From assembly GCA_963850205.1 (NCBI GenBank), contig CAWKKJ010000011.1, positions 1 through 64,000 on the forward strand: 64,000 nt of DNA, written 5' to 3'. How positions within the stretch are numbered: the stretch's first letter is position 1; the number at the start of each line of letters is the position of its first letter. The notes under the pieces were generated by a model. That model ran no database searches. It saw nothing but the letters and a program-made list of their open reading frames with translations, and was not told the origin of the DNA. Made by a program: the position numbers and the translations under genes. Positions 8,542-18,690 of the stretch are shown here, piece by piece. This DNA comes from JACVRW01 sp963850205. Lineage in GTDB: Bacteria > Actinomycetota > Thermoleophilia > Solirubrobacterales > Thermoleophilaceae.

Positions 8542-8715
8542 TCAGCGCCCGCGGCCGCGCCGTCGTGGCTTGCCCTTGTCCTCCCGCGGCGGATTCGCGG
8601 CGCGCTCCTTGGGCGTCATCTTCCTGATCGTCAGCTCGCCGCTTTCGACTTGCTCGCGGATCGCCGTGAGCTTCTCTTGACGCCGCGCTTCCGCTCGGTC
8701 CTTCGGCGTCTTCAC
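8542..8715 (-). CDS. Small highly charged conserved protein
   Basis: A 57-residue protein from GTG 8715 with an upstream GAGGAGAG. It is helical and charged: KDRAEARRQEKLTAIREQVE, then SGELTIRKMTPKERAANP and an Arg/Lys tail. The block with LTIRKMTP-E-R looks familiar from actinobacterial hypothetical proteins, but I cannot name a function. The basic C-terminus could bind nucleic acid. It stands alone, convergent with tRNA-Cys and divergent from the acetate-transport genes. Confidence 0.6.
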   Translation of the reverse strand: MKTPKDRAEARRQEKLTAIREQVESGELTIRKMTPKERAANPPREDKGKPRRRGRGR

Positions 8716-8782
8716 GTGGCGACTCTCCTCGGTCGGGGGTCGTGGCCAAAGGGCACGAATGAGACTACTCGACGGGCAGGCG

Positions 8783-8808
8783 GCCCCGGGCGGGCGGGCG
8801 CCCGGGGC
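8783..8808. repeat. Strong inverted repeat in the divergent intergenic region
   Basis: Arms gccccgggcg and cgcccggggc (10 of 10 paired) around a 6-base loop. It lies between the small charged gene (minus) and the DUF485 gene (plus), upstream of both starts, so it is not a simple 3' terminator. It could shape the leader of the acetate operon or be an operator; no U-run follows on either strand. Confidence 0.55.
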
Positions 8809-8906
8809 GGCCAAACAGGAATAGCGCCGCGTTCCAGCGGGTAACCACCTCAGCGTTGGCCCTCCTGGGAGGGAGGGCAGGGCAACGGGAGGGAGGACGT
8901 CAAGCG

Positions 8907-9377
8907 ATGACCGAGACGCGCGGCGAGAGCGCCGGGCGTGAGGGCGGCCAAGTCGAGGGGAACGGGCCTGTTCGAGAGAAGAACGCGCCCGCGGGTGACG
9001 GACAGGGGTCCGATCGCCACCCCGAGATCGACTGGATAGCCGCCGAGCGCTCACCGGAGTTCCAGGAACTGGTGAAGAAGAAGAAGGCCTTCGTCCTGCC
9101 GGCGACGCTGTTCTTCCTCGCCTGGTACTTCGGCTTCATCCTTCTTGCCGGCTACGCGCCCGACTTCATGGGCCGGGAGTTCCTCGTCGACGGCATCACG
9201 GTCGGCTACGCGCTGGCCCTGACCCAGTTCATCATGACCTGGGTGCTCGGCTGGCTCTACCTGCGCCAGTCGGACCGGGTGTTCGACCCGCTGGCCAAGA
9301 AGGCCGCGGACACGGCCCTCGAAGCCGGCACCGCGCGCGGCGGCCGTCTGAGCGGGCCTGAGGAGGCGACGCGCTGA
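8907..9377 (+). CDS. DUF485 membrane protein, partner of the acetate symporter
   Basis: 156 residues; ATG at 8907 follows a ggagg ribosome site. The N-terminal 50 residues are hydrophilic; then come KKKKAFVLPATLFFLAWYFGFI and a second helix (ITVGYALALTQFIMTWVLGW) with the family's LYLRQSD cap and a C-terminal charged tail. DUF485 (YjcH) proteins are encoded beside ActP-type acetate permeases; their exact role is unknown but probably accessory to the symporter. Its TGA overlaps the ATG of the next gene by one base, so the two are translated together. Confidence 0.9.
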   Translation: MTETRGESAGREGGQVEGNGPVREKNAPAGDGQGSDRHPEIDWIAAERSPEFQELVKKKKAFVLPATLFFLAWYFGFILLAGYAPDFMGREFLVDGITVGYALALTQFIMTWVLGWLYLRQSDRVFDPLAKKAADTALEAGTARGGRLSGPEEATR

Positions 9378-11014
9378 TGACCTTCATCGCCGCAGTCAAC
9401 GAGACGGCCCTGGTCGTCTTCGCCATCGTCGTCGGGATCACGCTGGTAGTCAGCTATTACGCCTCGAAGCGGGTCACGTCGGCCACCGATTTCTGGTCCG
9501 CCGGGCGCGGCCTGACCGGTCCGCAGAACGGCTTTGCCATCGCCGGCGACTACATGTCGGCCGCCTCCTTCCTCGGCATCGCCGGCCTGATCTACCTGTT
9601 CGGATTCGACGGCTTCCTGTACTCGGTCGGGTTCCTGGTGGCCTTCCTGACGGTGCTCTTCCTGCTCGCCGAGCGAATGCGCAACTCGGGCAAGTACACG
9701 ATCGCCGACGTGCTCGCGTTTCGGCTGAGAGAGCGGCCGGCGCGCGCCGCCGCCGCGCTGGGAACCCTGACCGTGGTCGCGTTCTACCTGATCGCTCAGA
9801 TGGTCGGCGCCGGCGTGCTGATCGAGGGGCTGGTGGGCATCGACTTCTGGCTCTCGGTACTGCTCACCGGCGCCTTCATGATCATGTACATCGTGCTCGG
9901 CGGCATGCTGGCCACGAGCTGGGTGCAGATCATCAAGGCCTTCCTGCTCATGAGCGCAGCGGTCGTGATGACCGTCTGGGTCCTCGTCGAGATCGGGGGC
10001 AACCCGGTCGACCTGTTCACAGACGCTCGTTCGCAGTCGGCCGAGGGCGAGGCCTATCTCAAGCCCGGGCTGTTCCTGGCCACGCCGCTCGACACCGTGT
10101 CGCTGGGCCTCGGCCTGGTCCTTGGAACGGCGGGCCTACCCCACATCCTGATGCGTTTCTTCACCGTGCCCGACGCCAAGGCGGCGCGCGGATCGGTCAT
10201 GTGGGCGATGGTGCTGATCGGCGCCTTCTACGTCATGACCACGGCGCTGGGCTTCGGGGCCCGCGCGATCCTGGGTCAGGGCGGGGAGGAGGCCGCCGGG
10301 ACCACCGGCAACTTCGCCCTGCCGCTGCTGGCCGAGGATCTCGGCGGCGAGCTGTTCCTGGCCATCGTCGCCGGCGTGGCCTTCGCCACCATCCTGGCGG
10401 TGGTGGCCGGCCTGGTGATCTCCGCGTCGGGAGCGGTGGCGCACGACATCTGGTCCAACATCGTCCGCAGAGGTAGCGACTCCGAGAAGGAGGAGGTGTG
10501 GGTGGCGAAGGTGGCGGCGGTCGGGATCGGCGCCATCGCCATCCTCATCGCGATCATCGGGGGTGAGGGGCTGAACATCTCGTTCATGGTCGGCCTGGCC
10601 TTCGCGGTCGCGGCCAGCGCGAACTTCCCGGCCCTGCTGCTGGCGCTCAGCTGGCGGCGCTTCAACACGACGGGCGCCGTCACCGGCGTGCTGGTCGGTG
10701 TGATCAGCTCGGTGGGCCTCGTGATCATCAGCCCCACGGTGTGGCCGGGCCCCGACTCCGAGGGCGGCCTGTTCTCGTTCTACGACCTGGCCAACCCGGG
10801 GATCATCAGCATCCCGCTCGGCTTCATCGGCTGCTGGCTGGGCACCGTGCTGTCGCGCGAGGAGCAGGCCCAGCGCTCGTTCGACGAGCTGTGGGTCCGC
10901 TCTGAGACGGGTCTCGGCGCCGAGGGCGGTACCGGGCTCACCCTTACCGGCCGTCGCGGGGACGGCGACGAGGGGGCTGCCGACCAGCGCGAGAAGGTCG
11001 CCACCCCCGGCTAG
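9377..11014 (+). CDS. actP: Cation/acetate symporter (ActP type, solute:sodium symporter family)
   Basis: 545 residues with about 13 membrane helices and the family layout: DFWSAGRGLTGPQNGFAIAG, GDYMSAASFLGIAG, then TSWVQIIKAFLL and PHILMRFFTVPDAKAARGS. These blocks separate the acetate/pyruvate branch of the SSS family from proline and pantothenate carriers. It imports acetate (perhaps other short monocarboxylates) with a cation. The neighbouring DUF485 gene, and acetyl-CoA synthetase two genes downstream, support acetate as the physiological substrate. The C-terminal 60 residues are hydrophilic and not conserved. Confidence 0.9.
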   Translation: MTFIAAVNETALVVFAIVVGITLVVSYYASKRVTSATDFWSAGRGLTGPQNGFAIAGDYMSAASFLGIAGLIYLFGFDGFLYSVGFLVAFLTVLFLLAERMRNSGKYTIADVLAFRLRERPARAAAALGTLTVVAFYLIAQMVGAGVLIEGLVGIDFWLSVLLTGAFMIMYIVLGGMLATSWVQIIKAFLLMSAAVVMTVWVLVEIGGNPVDLFTDARSQSAEGEAYLKPGLFLATPLDTVSLGLGLVLGTAGLPHILMRFFTVPDAKAARGSVMWAMVLIGAFYVMTTALGFGARAILGQGGEEAAGTTGNFALPLLAEDLGGELFLAIVAGVAFATILAVVAGLVISASGAVAHDIWSNIVRRGSDSEKEEVWVAKVAAVGIGAIAILIAIIGGEGLNISFMVGLAFAVAASANFPALLLALSWRRFNTTGAVTGVLVGVISSVGLVIISPTVWPGPDSEGGLFSFYDLANPGIISIPLGFIGCWLGTVLSREEQAQRSFDELWVRSETGLGAEGGTGLTLTGRRGDGDEGAADQREKVATPG

Positions 11015-11085
11015 TAGCATCCACCATCATGCGTGCCGCCTCGCAGGCCCGGGCCTGCGGGGCGGCTTCGCGTACCGTGGGCGGC

Positions 11086-11817
11086 ATGAGCACCCTGCTC
11101 GTGCTCCAGCACATCGCCTGCGAGCCGCCCGCGGCCTACGAGGGCGAGTTGACCGAGCGCGGCTTCGACCTGGTGCGGGTCGAGCTCGACCGGGGCGAGC
11201 GGCCGCCCGACTGGCGGGAGTTCGCCGGCATCGTCGTGATGGGCGGCCCGATGGGGGCCTACGAGGAGGACGCCCATCCCTGGCTGGCCTCCGAGAAGAC
11301 CCTGCTGCGCGAGGCCGCGGATGCGGGCCGCCCCGTCTGGGGCGTGTGCCTGGGAGCCCAGCTGCTCGCCGCCGCCCTGGGGGCCGGTGTGCGCCCGGGA
11401 CTCGAGCCGGAGGTGGGGCTGCTCGAGGTCGAGCTGGCGCCCGCCGCCGCAGCGGACCCGGTCTTCGGTGGCCTTCCCGGCCGGTTCACAAGCCTGCAGT
11501 GGCACGGAGACACATTCGACCTGCCGCCCGGCGCCACCCTGCTGGCCGGCTCGCCGGCCTACCCGCATCAGGCCTTCGTGCGCGACCGGGCGTATGGAGT
11601 GCAGTTTCACCTCGAGGTCGGCCCCGACCTGGCCGCCGAGTGGGCGGAGGTGCCGGCCTACGCCGACAGCCTCGAGCGGATCCTGGGACCGGGCGCGATG
11701 CCGCGCCTCCTGGAGGAGCTGCAGCGCCACGCGCGGGACATGCTGCCGCTGGCGCGGCGCCTGTTCGGGCGCTGGCTCGAGCTCGTGGCCCGTGTGCCGA
11801 CGCAGGCCATTGGGTAG
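11086..11817 (+). CDS. Class I glutamine amidotransferase-like protein
   Basis: 243 residues starting at ATG 11086 (an in-frame ATG 57 nt upstream gives an Ala/Arg leader without family similarity). The Rossmann-type amidotransferase fold is shown by IVVMGGPMGAYEED, the nucleophile elbow GVCLGAQLLAAALG (Cys88) and the His-Glu pair in GVQFHLEV (His175, Glu177), so the triad is complete. It has no synthetase domain, like the stand-alone GMP-synthase-like group (often annotated GuaA-like or gamma-glutamyl peptidase). It lies between the acetate symporter and acetyl-CoA synthetase, both on the same strand; a functional link is not obvious. Substrate unknown. Confidence 0.87.
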   Translation: MSTLLVLQHIACEPPAAYEGELTERGFDLVRVELDRGERPPDWREFAGIVVMGGPMGAYEEDAHPWLASEKTLLREAADAGRPVWGVCLGAQLLAAALGAGVRPGLEPEVGLLEVELAPAAAADPVFGGLPGRFTSLQWHGDTFDLPPGATLLAGSPAYPHQAFVRDRAYGVQFHLEVGPDLAAEWAEVPAYADSLERILGPGAMPRLLEELQRHARDMLPLARRLFGRWLELVARVPTQAIG

Positions 11818-11839
11818 AACCCCTAGACGGACGGGCGAA

Positions 11840-11846
11840 AAGGAGG
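11840..11846 (+). promoter_or_regulatory. Ribosome-binding site of acetyl-CoA synthetase
   Basis: AAGGAGG, a near-perfect anti-16S match, 5 nt before the ATG at 11852. It fixes that start against longer in-frame readings. Confidence 0.8.
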
Positions 11847-11851
11847 AGCGA

Positions 11852-13837
<1,986 letters not shown>

Positions 13838-13875
13838 GCGGCTCGGGCGCGCGCCCACACGCCTAGGATCCGGCG

Positions 13876-14874
13876 ATGCGCTACGTCATCACCGGAGGTT
13901 CGGGCTACATCGGGTCGCGGCTGGTGGACCTGCTGTCCCGCCGCGAGGACACCGAGCAGATCGTGATCTGCGATCTGGCGCCGCCGCGCGACTACAAGCC
14001 GAAGACCCAGTTCGAGCGCGTCGACGTCCGCGACCGCGACGGCGTCCACGCCGTGCTCCGCCGGGCGCGGGCCGACGCGCTCGTGCACCTGGCCTTCATC
14101 CTGAACCCGGTCCACGACGAGCACCTGATGTACGACGTGGACGTGAACGGCACCCACAACGTGCTCGAGGCGGCGGGCGAGGCCGGCACCGAGCAGGTGC
14201 TCGTCACCTCCTCGGCCGTGGCCTACGGGGCCTTTCCCGACAACCCCGTGCCGATCACCGAGGACGACCCGGTGCGCGGCGTGTCCAGCTTCTCCTACGC
14301 CCGCGATAAGACCGAGTCCGACCGCATCTGCCAGCTGTGGGCGGCCAACTACCCCGAGCGCCTCATGACGATCGCGCGGCCGTGCATCGTGTTCGGCCCG
14401 AACGTCGACAACTACCTGGTCCGACTGTGGACCAAGCAGCCGCTGGCGGTGGACGTGGCCGGCTCCCTGGACAACCGGATCCAGTTCCTGCACGAGGACG
14501 ATGTGGTGGAGGCGATCGCCGGGCTCCTCGTCGGCCGTCACGCCGGCGCGTTCAACCTTGCGCCGGACGGCGTCATGACGATGCGGGAGTGCGCCGAGCT
14601 CATCGGCACGCCCGTCCGCCGGCTGCCGCTCGCGATCTACCGCGGACTGGCCCGGGTGATGTGGAACGCGCGGGCCTCCGAGGCGCCTCCCGGGCAGATC
14701 GACTTCGGGCTCTACCCCTGGATCGTCGCCAACGACAAGGTGAAGCGGACGCTCGACTGGACACCGCGCCACACCACCCGCGAGACCTTCGAGATCGCCA
14801 TGCGGGCCCACGGCAAGATGCCGCCGGCGGAGCCCCCGGCGCGCCCGGAGCCCGGTGCTACAGTGGCCGCCTAG
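13876..14874 (+). CDS. NAD-dependent epimerase/dehydratase (extended SDR)
   Basis: 332 residues beginning directly with the Rossmann motif ITGGSGYIGSRLVD (residues 4-17). The extended-SDR active site is present: VTSSAVAYG, then Tyr141-x3-Lys145 in SYARDKTESD. IARPCIVFGPNVDN and FLHEDDVVEAI are the usual sugar-nucleotide epimerase blocks. The C-terminal part (YPWIVANDKVKRTLDWTP) is typical of the family. It acts on an NDP-sugar or similar nucleotide-linked substrate; which one cannot be said, since no glycan genes lie beside it. It starts 38 nt after acs and ends just before tRNA-Val. Confidence 0.87.
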   Translation: MRYVITGGSGYIGSRLVDLLSRREDTEQIVICDLAPPRDYKPKTQFERVDVRDRDGVHAVLRRARADALVHLAFILNPVHDEHLMYDVDVNGTHNVLEAAGEAGTEQVLVTSSAVAYGAFPDNPVPITEDDPVRGVSSFSYARDKTESDRICQLWAANYPERLMTIARPCIVFGPNVDNYLVRLWTKQPLAVDVAGSLDNRIQFLHEDDVVEAIAGLLVGRHAGAFNLAPDGVMTMRECAELIGTPVRRLPLAIYRGLARVMWNARASEAPPGQIDFGLYPWIVANDKVKRTLDWTPRHTTRETFEIAMRAHGKMPPAEPPARPEPGATVAA

Positions 14875-14884
14875 CCCGCTCCCG

Positions 14885-14957
14885 GGGCCGTTAGCTCAGC
14901 TGGGAGAGCGCCGGCTCGACAAGCCGGAGGTCGCTGGTTCGAGCCCAGCACGGCCCA
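14885..14957 (+). tRNA. tRNA-Val(GAC) with C33
   Basis: A 73-nt cloverleaf: acceptor gggccgt/acggccc, D arm ttagctcagctgggagagc, anticodon stem ccggc/gccgg, T stem ctggt/cccag region with loop ttcgagc, discriminator A. The anticodon loop reads tcgacaa, giving anticodon GAC but C at position 33, where nearly all elongator tRNAs have U. All stems are intact. Confidence 0.93.
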
Positions 14958-15032
14958 TATCCGGTCTCCGCCCGATGCCGCTGCCCGTCATGTCGCCGAG
15001 CTGCCACGTCGGCTTGTGCGAGCTAAGACTCG

Positions 15033-15281
15033 TTAGCCCCCCGCGACCCACGGGCCGCCGACATTGCGGTCATGCGCTGGCCGGGGGTCATCCGGCTGAG
15101 GCGGCCTCGCGGACGCTTCGGTCGATTCGTTGAGGCGCTGGCGATCCATCCCGCCGGGAGCCTTGATCCTCACGATCTCCCAGTGCTCACCGACCTGACG
15201 CGCGACCCAACGATGGGTCCCGCGCTCGGGGTGCTCGGCGTTGAGGCGGGTCGCTTCTGTCCGTGCCTCTTGCTCGTTCAT
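15033..15281 (-). CDS. Small conserved hypothetical protein
   Basis: 82 residues from ATG 15281. The first half, EQEARTEATRLNAEHPERGT then WVARQVGEHWEIVRI, looks like a compact alpha-beta unit; the second half is Pro/Arg rich with ARPPQPDDPRP and ends in a short GGPWVAGG. I recall similar orphan proteins from Thermoleophilia and related actinobacteria but know no function. An upstream in-frame ATG at 15341 would add 20 residues without similarity. It is convergent with tRNA-Val. Confidence 0.6.
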   Translation of the reverse strand: MNEQEARTEATRLNAEHPERGTHRWVARQVGEHWEIVRIKAPGGMDRQRLNESTEASARPPQPDDPRPAHDRNVGGPWVAGG

Positions 15282-15567
15282 CCCAATAGCGTAAGCGCCG
15301 CTCCGAGCCGTGGCTACCAACATGACCTCGGGTACGAACATGCCGTCTTCTTAGGCCGGGCAGGTTCGGCAGAGTGCCTCCGCGCCGTGCCAGATCCAAC
15401 GTTTCGATGAGTTTCGAACGGCGTATCACCCGAGCCGTGGCCGTCGTGCCACCGTTCGATGAGCCCGGCCCGACCAAGGACGTCAACGGCGGGGAGGTCG
15501 GCGTCTTCAACGACTCGACGAGGCCAACATCGGGGCCCAGCCGGCAAGGCACCGTAGGATTGCCGCC
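15282..15567. other. Intergenic before the cupin gene
   Basis: About 285 bases with no convincing gene. Frames on both strands lack ribosome sites and family motifs. It presumably holds promoters for the small minus-strand gene and for the cupin gene. Confidence 0.35.
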
Positions 15568-15969
15568 GTGCCGTTCACGCTCAGGAACCTCAAGGAGGAC
15601 GTGGAGGACGTCGGGTCCAGGTTCGACGGCGCACCGGATCTGGAGTTCCGCTTGGCGACCGGGGCGCTCGAGCTCGAGCAATCCGGCCTGAGCTACCAGC
15701 GCGTCCCGCCCGGCTATCGCTTTCCGTACGGCCACACGCACAAGAAGCAGGAGGAGGTGTACGTGGTCGTGCGCGGGAGCGGGCGGATGAAACTCGACGC
15801 CGAGATCGTCGACCTCAAGGAGTGGGACGTGGTGCGTGTCCCGCCCGGGACTTGGCGAGGCTACGAAGCCGGGCCGGAGGGCCTCGAGATCATCGTCATC
15901 GGCGCGCCCAATCTCGGCGAGGCTCCACGCGAGGATGTCGAGGGCCAGCGCGACTGGTGGGCTGACTAG
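15568..15969 (+). CDS. Cupin-domain protein
   Basis: 133 residues from a GTG. A single cupin barrel is shown by YRFPYGHTHKKQEEVYVVVRG, with the first metal-binding set (His, His, Glu), and by LKEWDVVRVPPGTWRGYEAG, the second motif, in which the usual His is replaced by Arg/Gly-type residues. Single-domain cupins of this kind serve as isomerases, dioxygenases or sugar-binding proteins; the incomplete second motif makes metal chemistry uncertain. It stands alone. The acidic N-terminus (LKEDVEDVGS) is common in the group. Confidence 0.8.
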   Translation: MPFTLRNLKEDVEDVGSRFDGAPDLEFRLATGALELEQSGLSYQRVPPGYRFPYGHTHKKQEEVYVVVRGSGRMKLDAEIVDLKEWDVVRVPPGTWRGYEAGPEGLEIIVIGAPNLGEAPREDVEGQRDWWAD

Positions 15970-16007
15970 GCCATCCGGCGGAGCCGGAACCGGCTCGGGC
16001 CGGTATA

Positions 16008-16127
16008 CTAACGCCCGAGCAGCGTCTCCATCCGCTCGAGCCCTCGCTCGAAGTCGTGACGGTCGATCTCCTGGTTGTCCGGCGGGCGGGTGTTCTTCCA
16101 GGTCGGAAGCTGCTCCGGGACGAGCAT
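16008..16127 (-). CDS. Possible small protein or gene remnant
   Basis: A 39-residue frame from ATG 16127 with protein-like composition: LVPEQLPTWKNTRPPDNQE, then DRHDFERGLERMETLL. It reads as the C-terminal end of a larger protein, but the frame upstream is not convincing and no ribosome site is seen. I do not recognise it. The remaining intergenic sequence (15970-16239) holds nothing else I can name. Confidence 0.3.
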   Translation of the reverse strand: MLVPEQLPTWKNTRPPDNQEIDRHDFERGLERMETLLGR

Positions 16128-16239
16128 CTCGCTCGGGGCGGCTCTCGGCCTGCCGGCGTCTGTCCGATGTAGTGGTCTCCTGCATCAGTAAGAGGTTCCG
16201 CTTCAGCGGGATCCCAAACGTCCGGTACGGTCCCGGGCC

Positions 16240-17568
16240 GTGCTGGCGCTGCTGTACGACATCCACGGCAACCTGCCCGCGCTGGAGGCCGTGCTCGACG
16301 ATGCCTCCGGGGCCGACCGCTTCCTTTTGGGCGGGGACATCGCCGGCTTCGGCGCCTGGCCCGAGCAGACCGTCGAGCGCCTGCGGGGGCTGGAGGCCGA
16401 GTGGATCCGGGGCAACGTGGACCGCTGGCTCGCCGACCGCTCGGACGCGCCGGAGCCGATGCACGCCCTGCTCGACGCGACCGTCGAGGCCCTGGGCGAC
16501 GACGTGGTCGCCGAGCTGTCGTCGCTGCCGGAGACCACCACGCGGGACGGCGTGCTCTACTGCCACGCCTCGCCGCTGTCGGACATGGACAGCTTTCTCC
16601 CGGATCCGGGCGAGCGCGACGCCGAGCTGCTGATGGGCACCGAGGCCCGCCGGGTGGTGTTCGGCCACACCCACCTGGCGTTCATGCGCGAGGGGCCGGC
16701 GGGGATCGAGCTGCTCAACCCGGGCAGCGTGGGCATCCCGCTCGACGGCGACCGGCGGGCGGCCTACGCGCTGGTGGGCGAGGACGGCCGGGTCGAGCAG
16801 CGCCGGGTGGAGTACGACTTCGCCGCCTCGGCCGCCGAGCTGCGCAACCGCTTCGGCGAGGCGGGGGAGATCCCGGCGCGGCGGATCGAGCAGGCCCGAT
16901 TCGACGTGACCTGTTTCACGGCGGTCGAGTGGTACGGTCCCGCGATTCGCCTCTCGCGCGTCCGGGCGCGCCGTGACCGGAGTTCTTCGACCTCTTCGAG
17001 GCGGCCGGGGACAACATCCTGCGCGCGGCCGGCCTGCTCGAGGAGATGCTGCGTGACTTTCCCAGAACGCAAGGAGCTCGCGCGGGAGATTCTGGACTGC
17101 GAGTCGGAGGGTGACCGGATCACCCACGACATCATCCAGCGGCTCAACCAGACCTCGTCACGCCGCTTGGACCGGGAGGACATCCACGAGCTGGCGTCAG
17201 CGCTCGACGACGTCGTCGACTACACCGAGGAGGTCGCCGACTACCTCGGGCTGTACAGGATCGAGGCCCCCATGGTGCAGGCCCAGGAGCTGGCCAAGGT
17301 TCTCCACCAGGCGGCCCGCCAGATCGCCGAGGCCATGCCGCGGCTGCGCGGCTTCAAGGATCTCTCCCAGTACACGGTCGAGATCAACCGGCTCGAAAAC
17401 GAAGGCGACCGCATCACGCGCGAGGCGATCGCATCGCTGTTCGACAACGGCATCGATCCCATGGTCGTGATCCGCTGGAAGGACATCTTCGAGCGCCTGG
17501 AGGAGGCGATCGACGCCACCGAGCACGTGGCGAACATCCTCGAGGGCGTGGCGATCAAGAACTCGTAG
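16240..17568 (+). CDS. Metallophosphoesterase fused in frame to a DUF47 (PhoU-like) phosphate-transport protein
   Basis: A 442-residue open frame. Residues 1-225 are a YfcE/MJ0936-type calcineurin-like phosphoesterase: YDIHGN (residues 6-11), GGDIAGFG, GNVDRW and GHTHLAF (142-148), with NPGSVGIP. Residues about 276-442 are a DUF47 protein (ERKELAREILDCESEGDRIT, then LDDVVDYTEEVADYLGLY), the helical partner of PiT phosphate transporters. The 30 residues between are Arg/Ser rich and unlike either family, because the true DUF47 N-terminus lies there in another frame. Two opposite one-base shifts, near 16976 and 17063, restore the frame. So the fusion is probably an accident of decay or sequence error, not a designed two-domain enzyme. 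The PiT gene follows at once. Confidence 0.7.
   Translation: MLALLYDIHGNLPALEAVLDDASGADRFLLGGDIAGFGAWPEQTVERLRGLEAEWIRGNVDRWLADRSDAPEPMHALLDATVEALGDDVVAELSSLPETTTRDGVLYCHASPLSDMDSFLPDPGERDAELLMGTEARRVVFGHTHLAFMREGPAGIELLNPGSVGIPLDGDRRAAYALVGEDGRVEQRRVEYDFAASAAELRNRFGEAGEIPARRIEQARFDVTCFTAVEWYGPAIRLSRVRARRDRSSSTSSRRPGTTSCARPACSRRCCVTFPERKELAREILDCESEGDRITHDIIQRLNQTSSRRLDREDIHELASALDDVVDYTEEVADYLGLYRIEAPMVQAQELAKVLHQAARQIAEAMPRLRGFKDLSQYTVEINRLENEGDRITREAIASLFDNGIDPMVVIRWKDIFERLEEAIDATEHVANILEGVAIKNS
16945..17568 (+). other. DUF47/PhoU-like gene segment carrying two compensating frameshifts
   Basis: From 16977 to 17063 the third frame reads PEFFDLFEAAGDNILRAAGL then LEEMLRDFP, the expected N-terminus of a DUF47 protein; from 17064 the main frame continues ERKELAREILDC. 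A missing base near 16976 and an extra A near 17064 explain the pattern. Corrected, the gene would start near 16945 (RLSRVRARRD), where the codon in start position is ATT, and encode about 207 residues, normal for DUF47. It would act in the cytoplasm on the PiT transporter encoded 4 nt downstream. Confidence 0.7.
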
Positions 17569-17571
17569 GCA

Positions 17572-18690
17572 TTGTCAGGCGAGTTCCTCATCCTCGCGAT
17601 CGTCGTCGGCGTCGCTCTCATCTTCGACTTCACCAACGGCTTCCACGACACCGCGAACGTCGTGGCCACCTCGATCTCGACGCGAGCGATGCCGCCGCGG
17701 GTGGCCGTCGGCTACGCGGCGGTCCTCAACTTCGTGGGCGCCTTCATTTCTCTCAACGTGGCCGCCACGGTGGCCTCGGATGTCGTCGACCCGAGCTCCA
17801 TTAGCCAGCTGGCCGTGTTCGGGGGACTGGTGGGCGCGATCGCCTGGAACCTCGCGACCTGGTACTTCGGCCTGCCCTCGAGCTCGTCCCACGCGCTCAT
17901 CGGGGGCATCGTGGGGGCTGTGCTGGTGGCCGAGGGCCCCGACGCCGTCTTCTTCGAGGACGGCATCCTCGGCAAGGTGATGGTCCCTGCGCTGGTGGCG
18001 CCGCTGCTGGCCTTCGCGGTGGCCGGGCTGTCCATCCTGTTGCTGTACCGGATCACCGGCCGTCAGAAGCCCCGGCTGGTGGTGCGCGGCTTCCGCCTCG
18101 GCCAGGTGCTCTCCGGAGGGCTGCTGGCCCTGGCCCACGGCACCAACGACGCCCAGAAGACGATGGGCGTCATCGCGCTGGCCCTGGTGGCCCATGGGAC
18201 TCTCAGCGCCTCGGATCCGACGCCGCCGACCTGGGTGGTCGTCTCGGCGGCCGCAGCCATCGCCCTGGGCACCTACGTGGGCGGCTGGCGGATCATCAGG
18301 ACAATGGGCAGCCGGATCCACAAGATGGACTCGGCCCAGGGCTTCGCCGCCCAGGGCGCCGGCGCCGCGGTGATCCTTGCCGCCACCCAGGGGGGCTTTC
18401 CGCTTTCCACCACGCACACCATCTCCGGCGCGGTCATCGGCTCGGGCGCCGCCAAGCGGCTCTCGGCGGTGCGTTGGGGCGTGGCCGGCAGCATGGTCAC
18501 GGCATGGGTGCTGACCCTCCCGGCGGCGGCCGCGATTGGCGCGCTCACCTACGGCATCACCCGGCTGTTCGGCACGGGAGCGGCGGGACCGGTCGTCGTC
18601 TCCGTCCTGGTCGTCGGCCTGGGCGCGCTGCTGTTCGTCAGGCGCGCGCATGAGGCCCGCTCGGCCGGGACCGCGGTGGCCGAGGCATGA
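17572..18690 (+). CDS. pit: Inorganic phosphate transporter, PiT family
   Basis: 372 residues from a TTG start, 4 nt after the DUF47 stop. Both inverted PHO4 signature repeats are present: DFTNGFHDTANVVATSISTR near residue 15 and LAHGTNDAQKTMGVIAL in the second half, with GLPSSSSHALIGGIVGA and FPLSTTHTISGAVIGSG as the paired Ser/Thr-His substrate loops. About ten membrane helices. It imports phosphate (as metal-phosphate) with protons, at low affinity. The upstream DUF47 segment and the small membrane protein overlapping the 3' end make a phosphate-uptake operon. No PHO box was identified. Confidence 0.93.
   Translation: MSGEFLILAIVVGVALIFDFTNGFHDTANVVATSISTRAMPPRVAVGYAAVLNFVGAFISLNVAATVASDVVDPSSISQLAVFGGLVGAIAWNLATWYFGLPSSSSHALIGGIVGAVLVAEGPDAVFFEDGILGKVMVPALVAPLLAFAVAGLSILLLYRITGRQKPRLVVRGFRLGQVLSGGLLALAHGTNDAQKTMGVIALALVAHGTLSASDPTPPTWVVVSAAAAIALGTYVGGWRIIRTMGSRIHKMDSAQGFAAQGAGAAVILAATQGGFPLSTTHTISGAVIGSGAAKRLSAVRWGVAGSMVTAWVLTLPAAAAIGALTYGITRLFGTGAAGPVVVSVLVVGLGALLFVRRAHEARSAGTAVAEA

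Noticed and set aside
15187..17127. Minus-strand open frame of about 640 codons over the cupin and phosphoesterase genes
   Set aside because: Composition is Arg/Pro/His rich and it opposes two genes with clear catalytic motifs.
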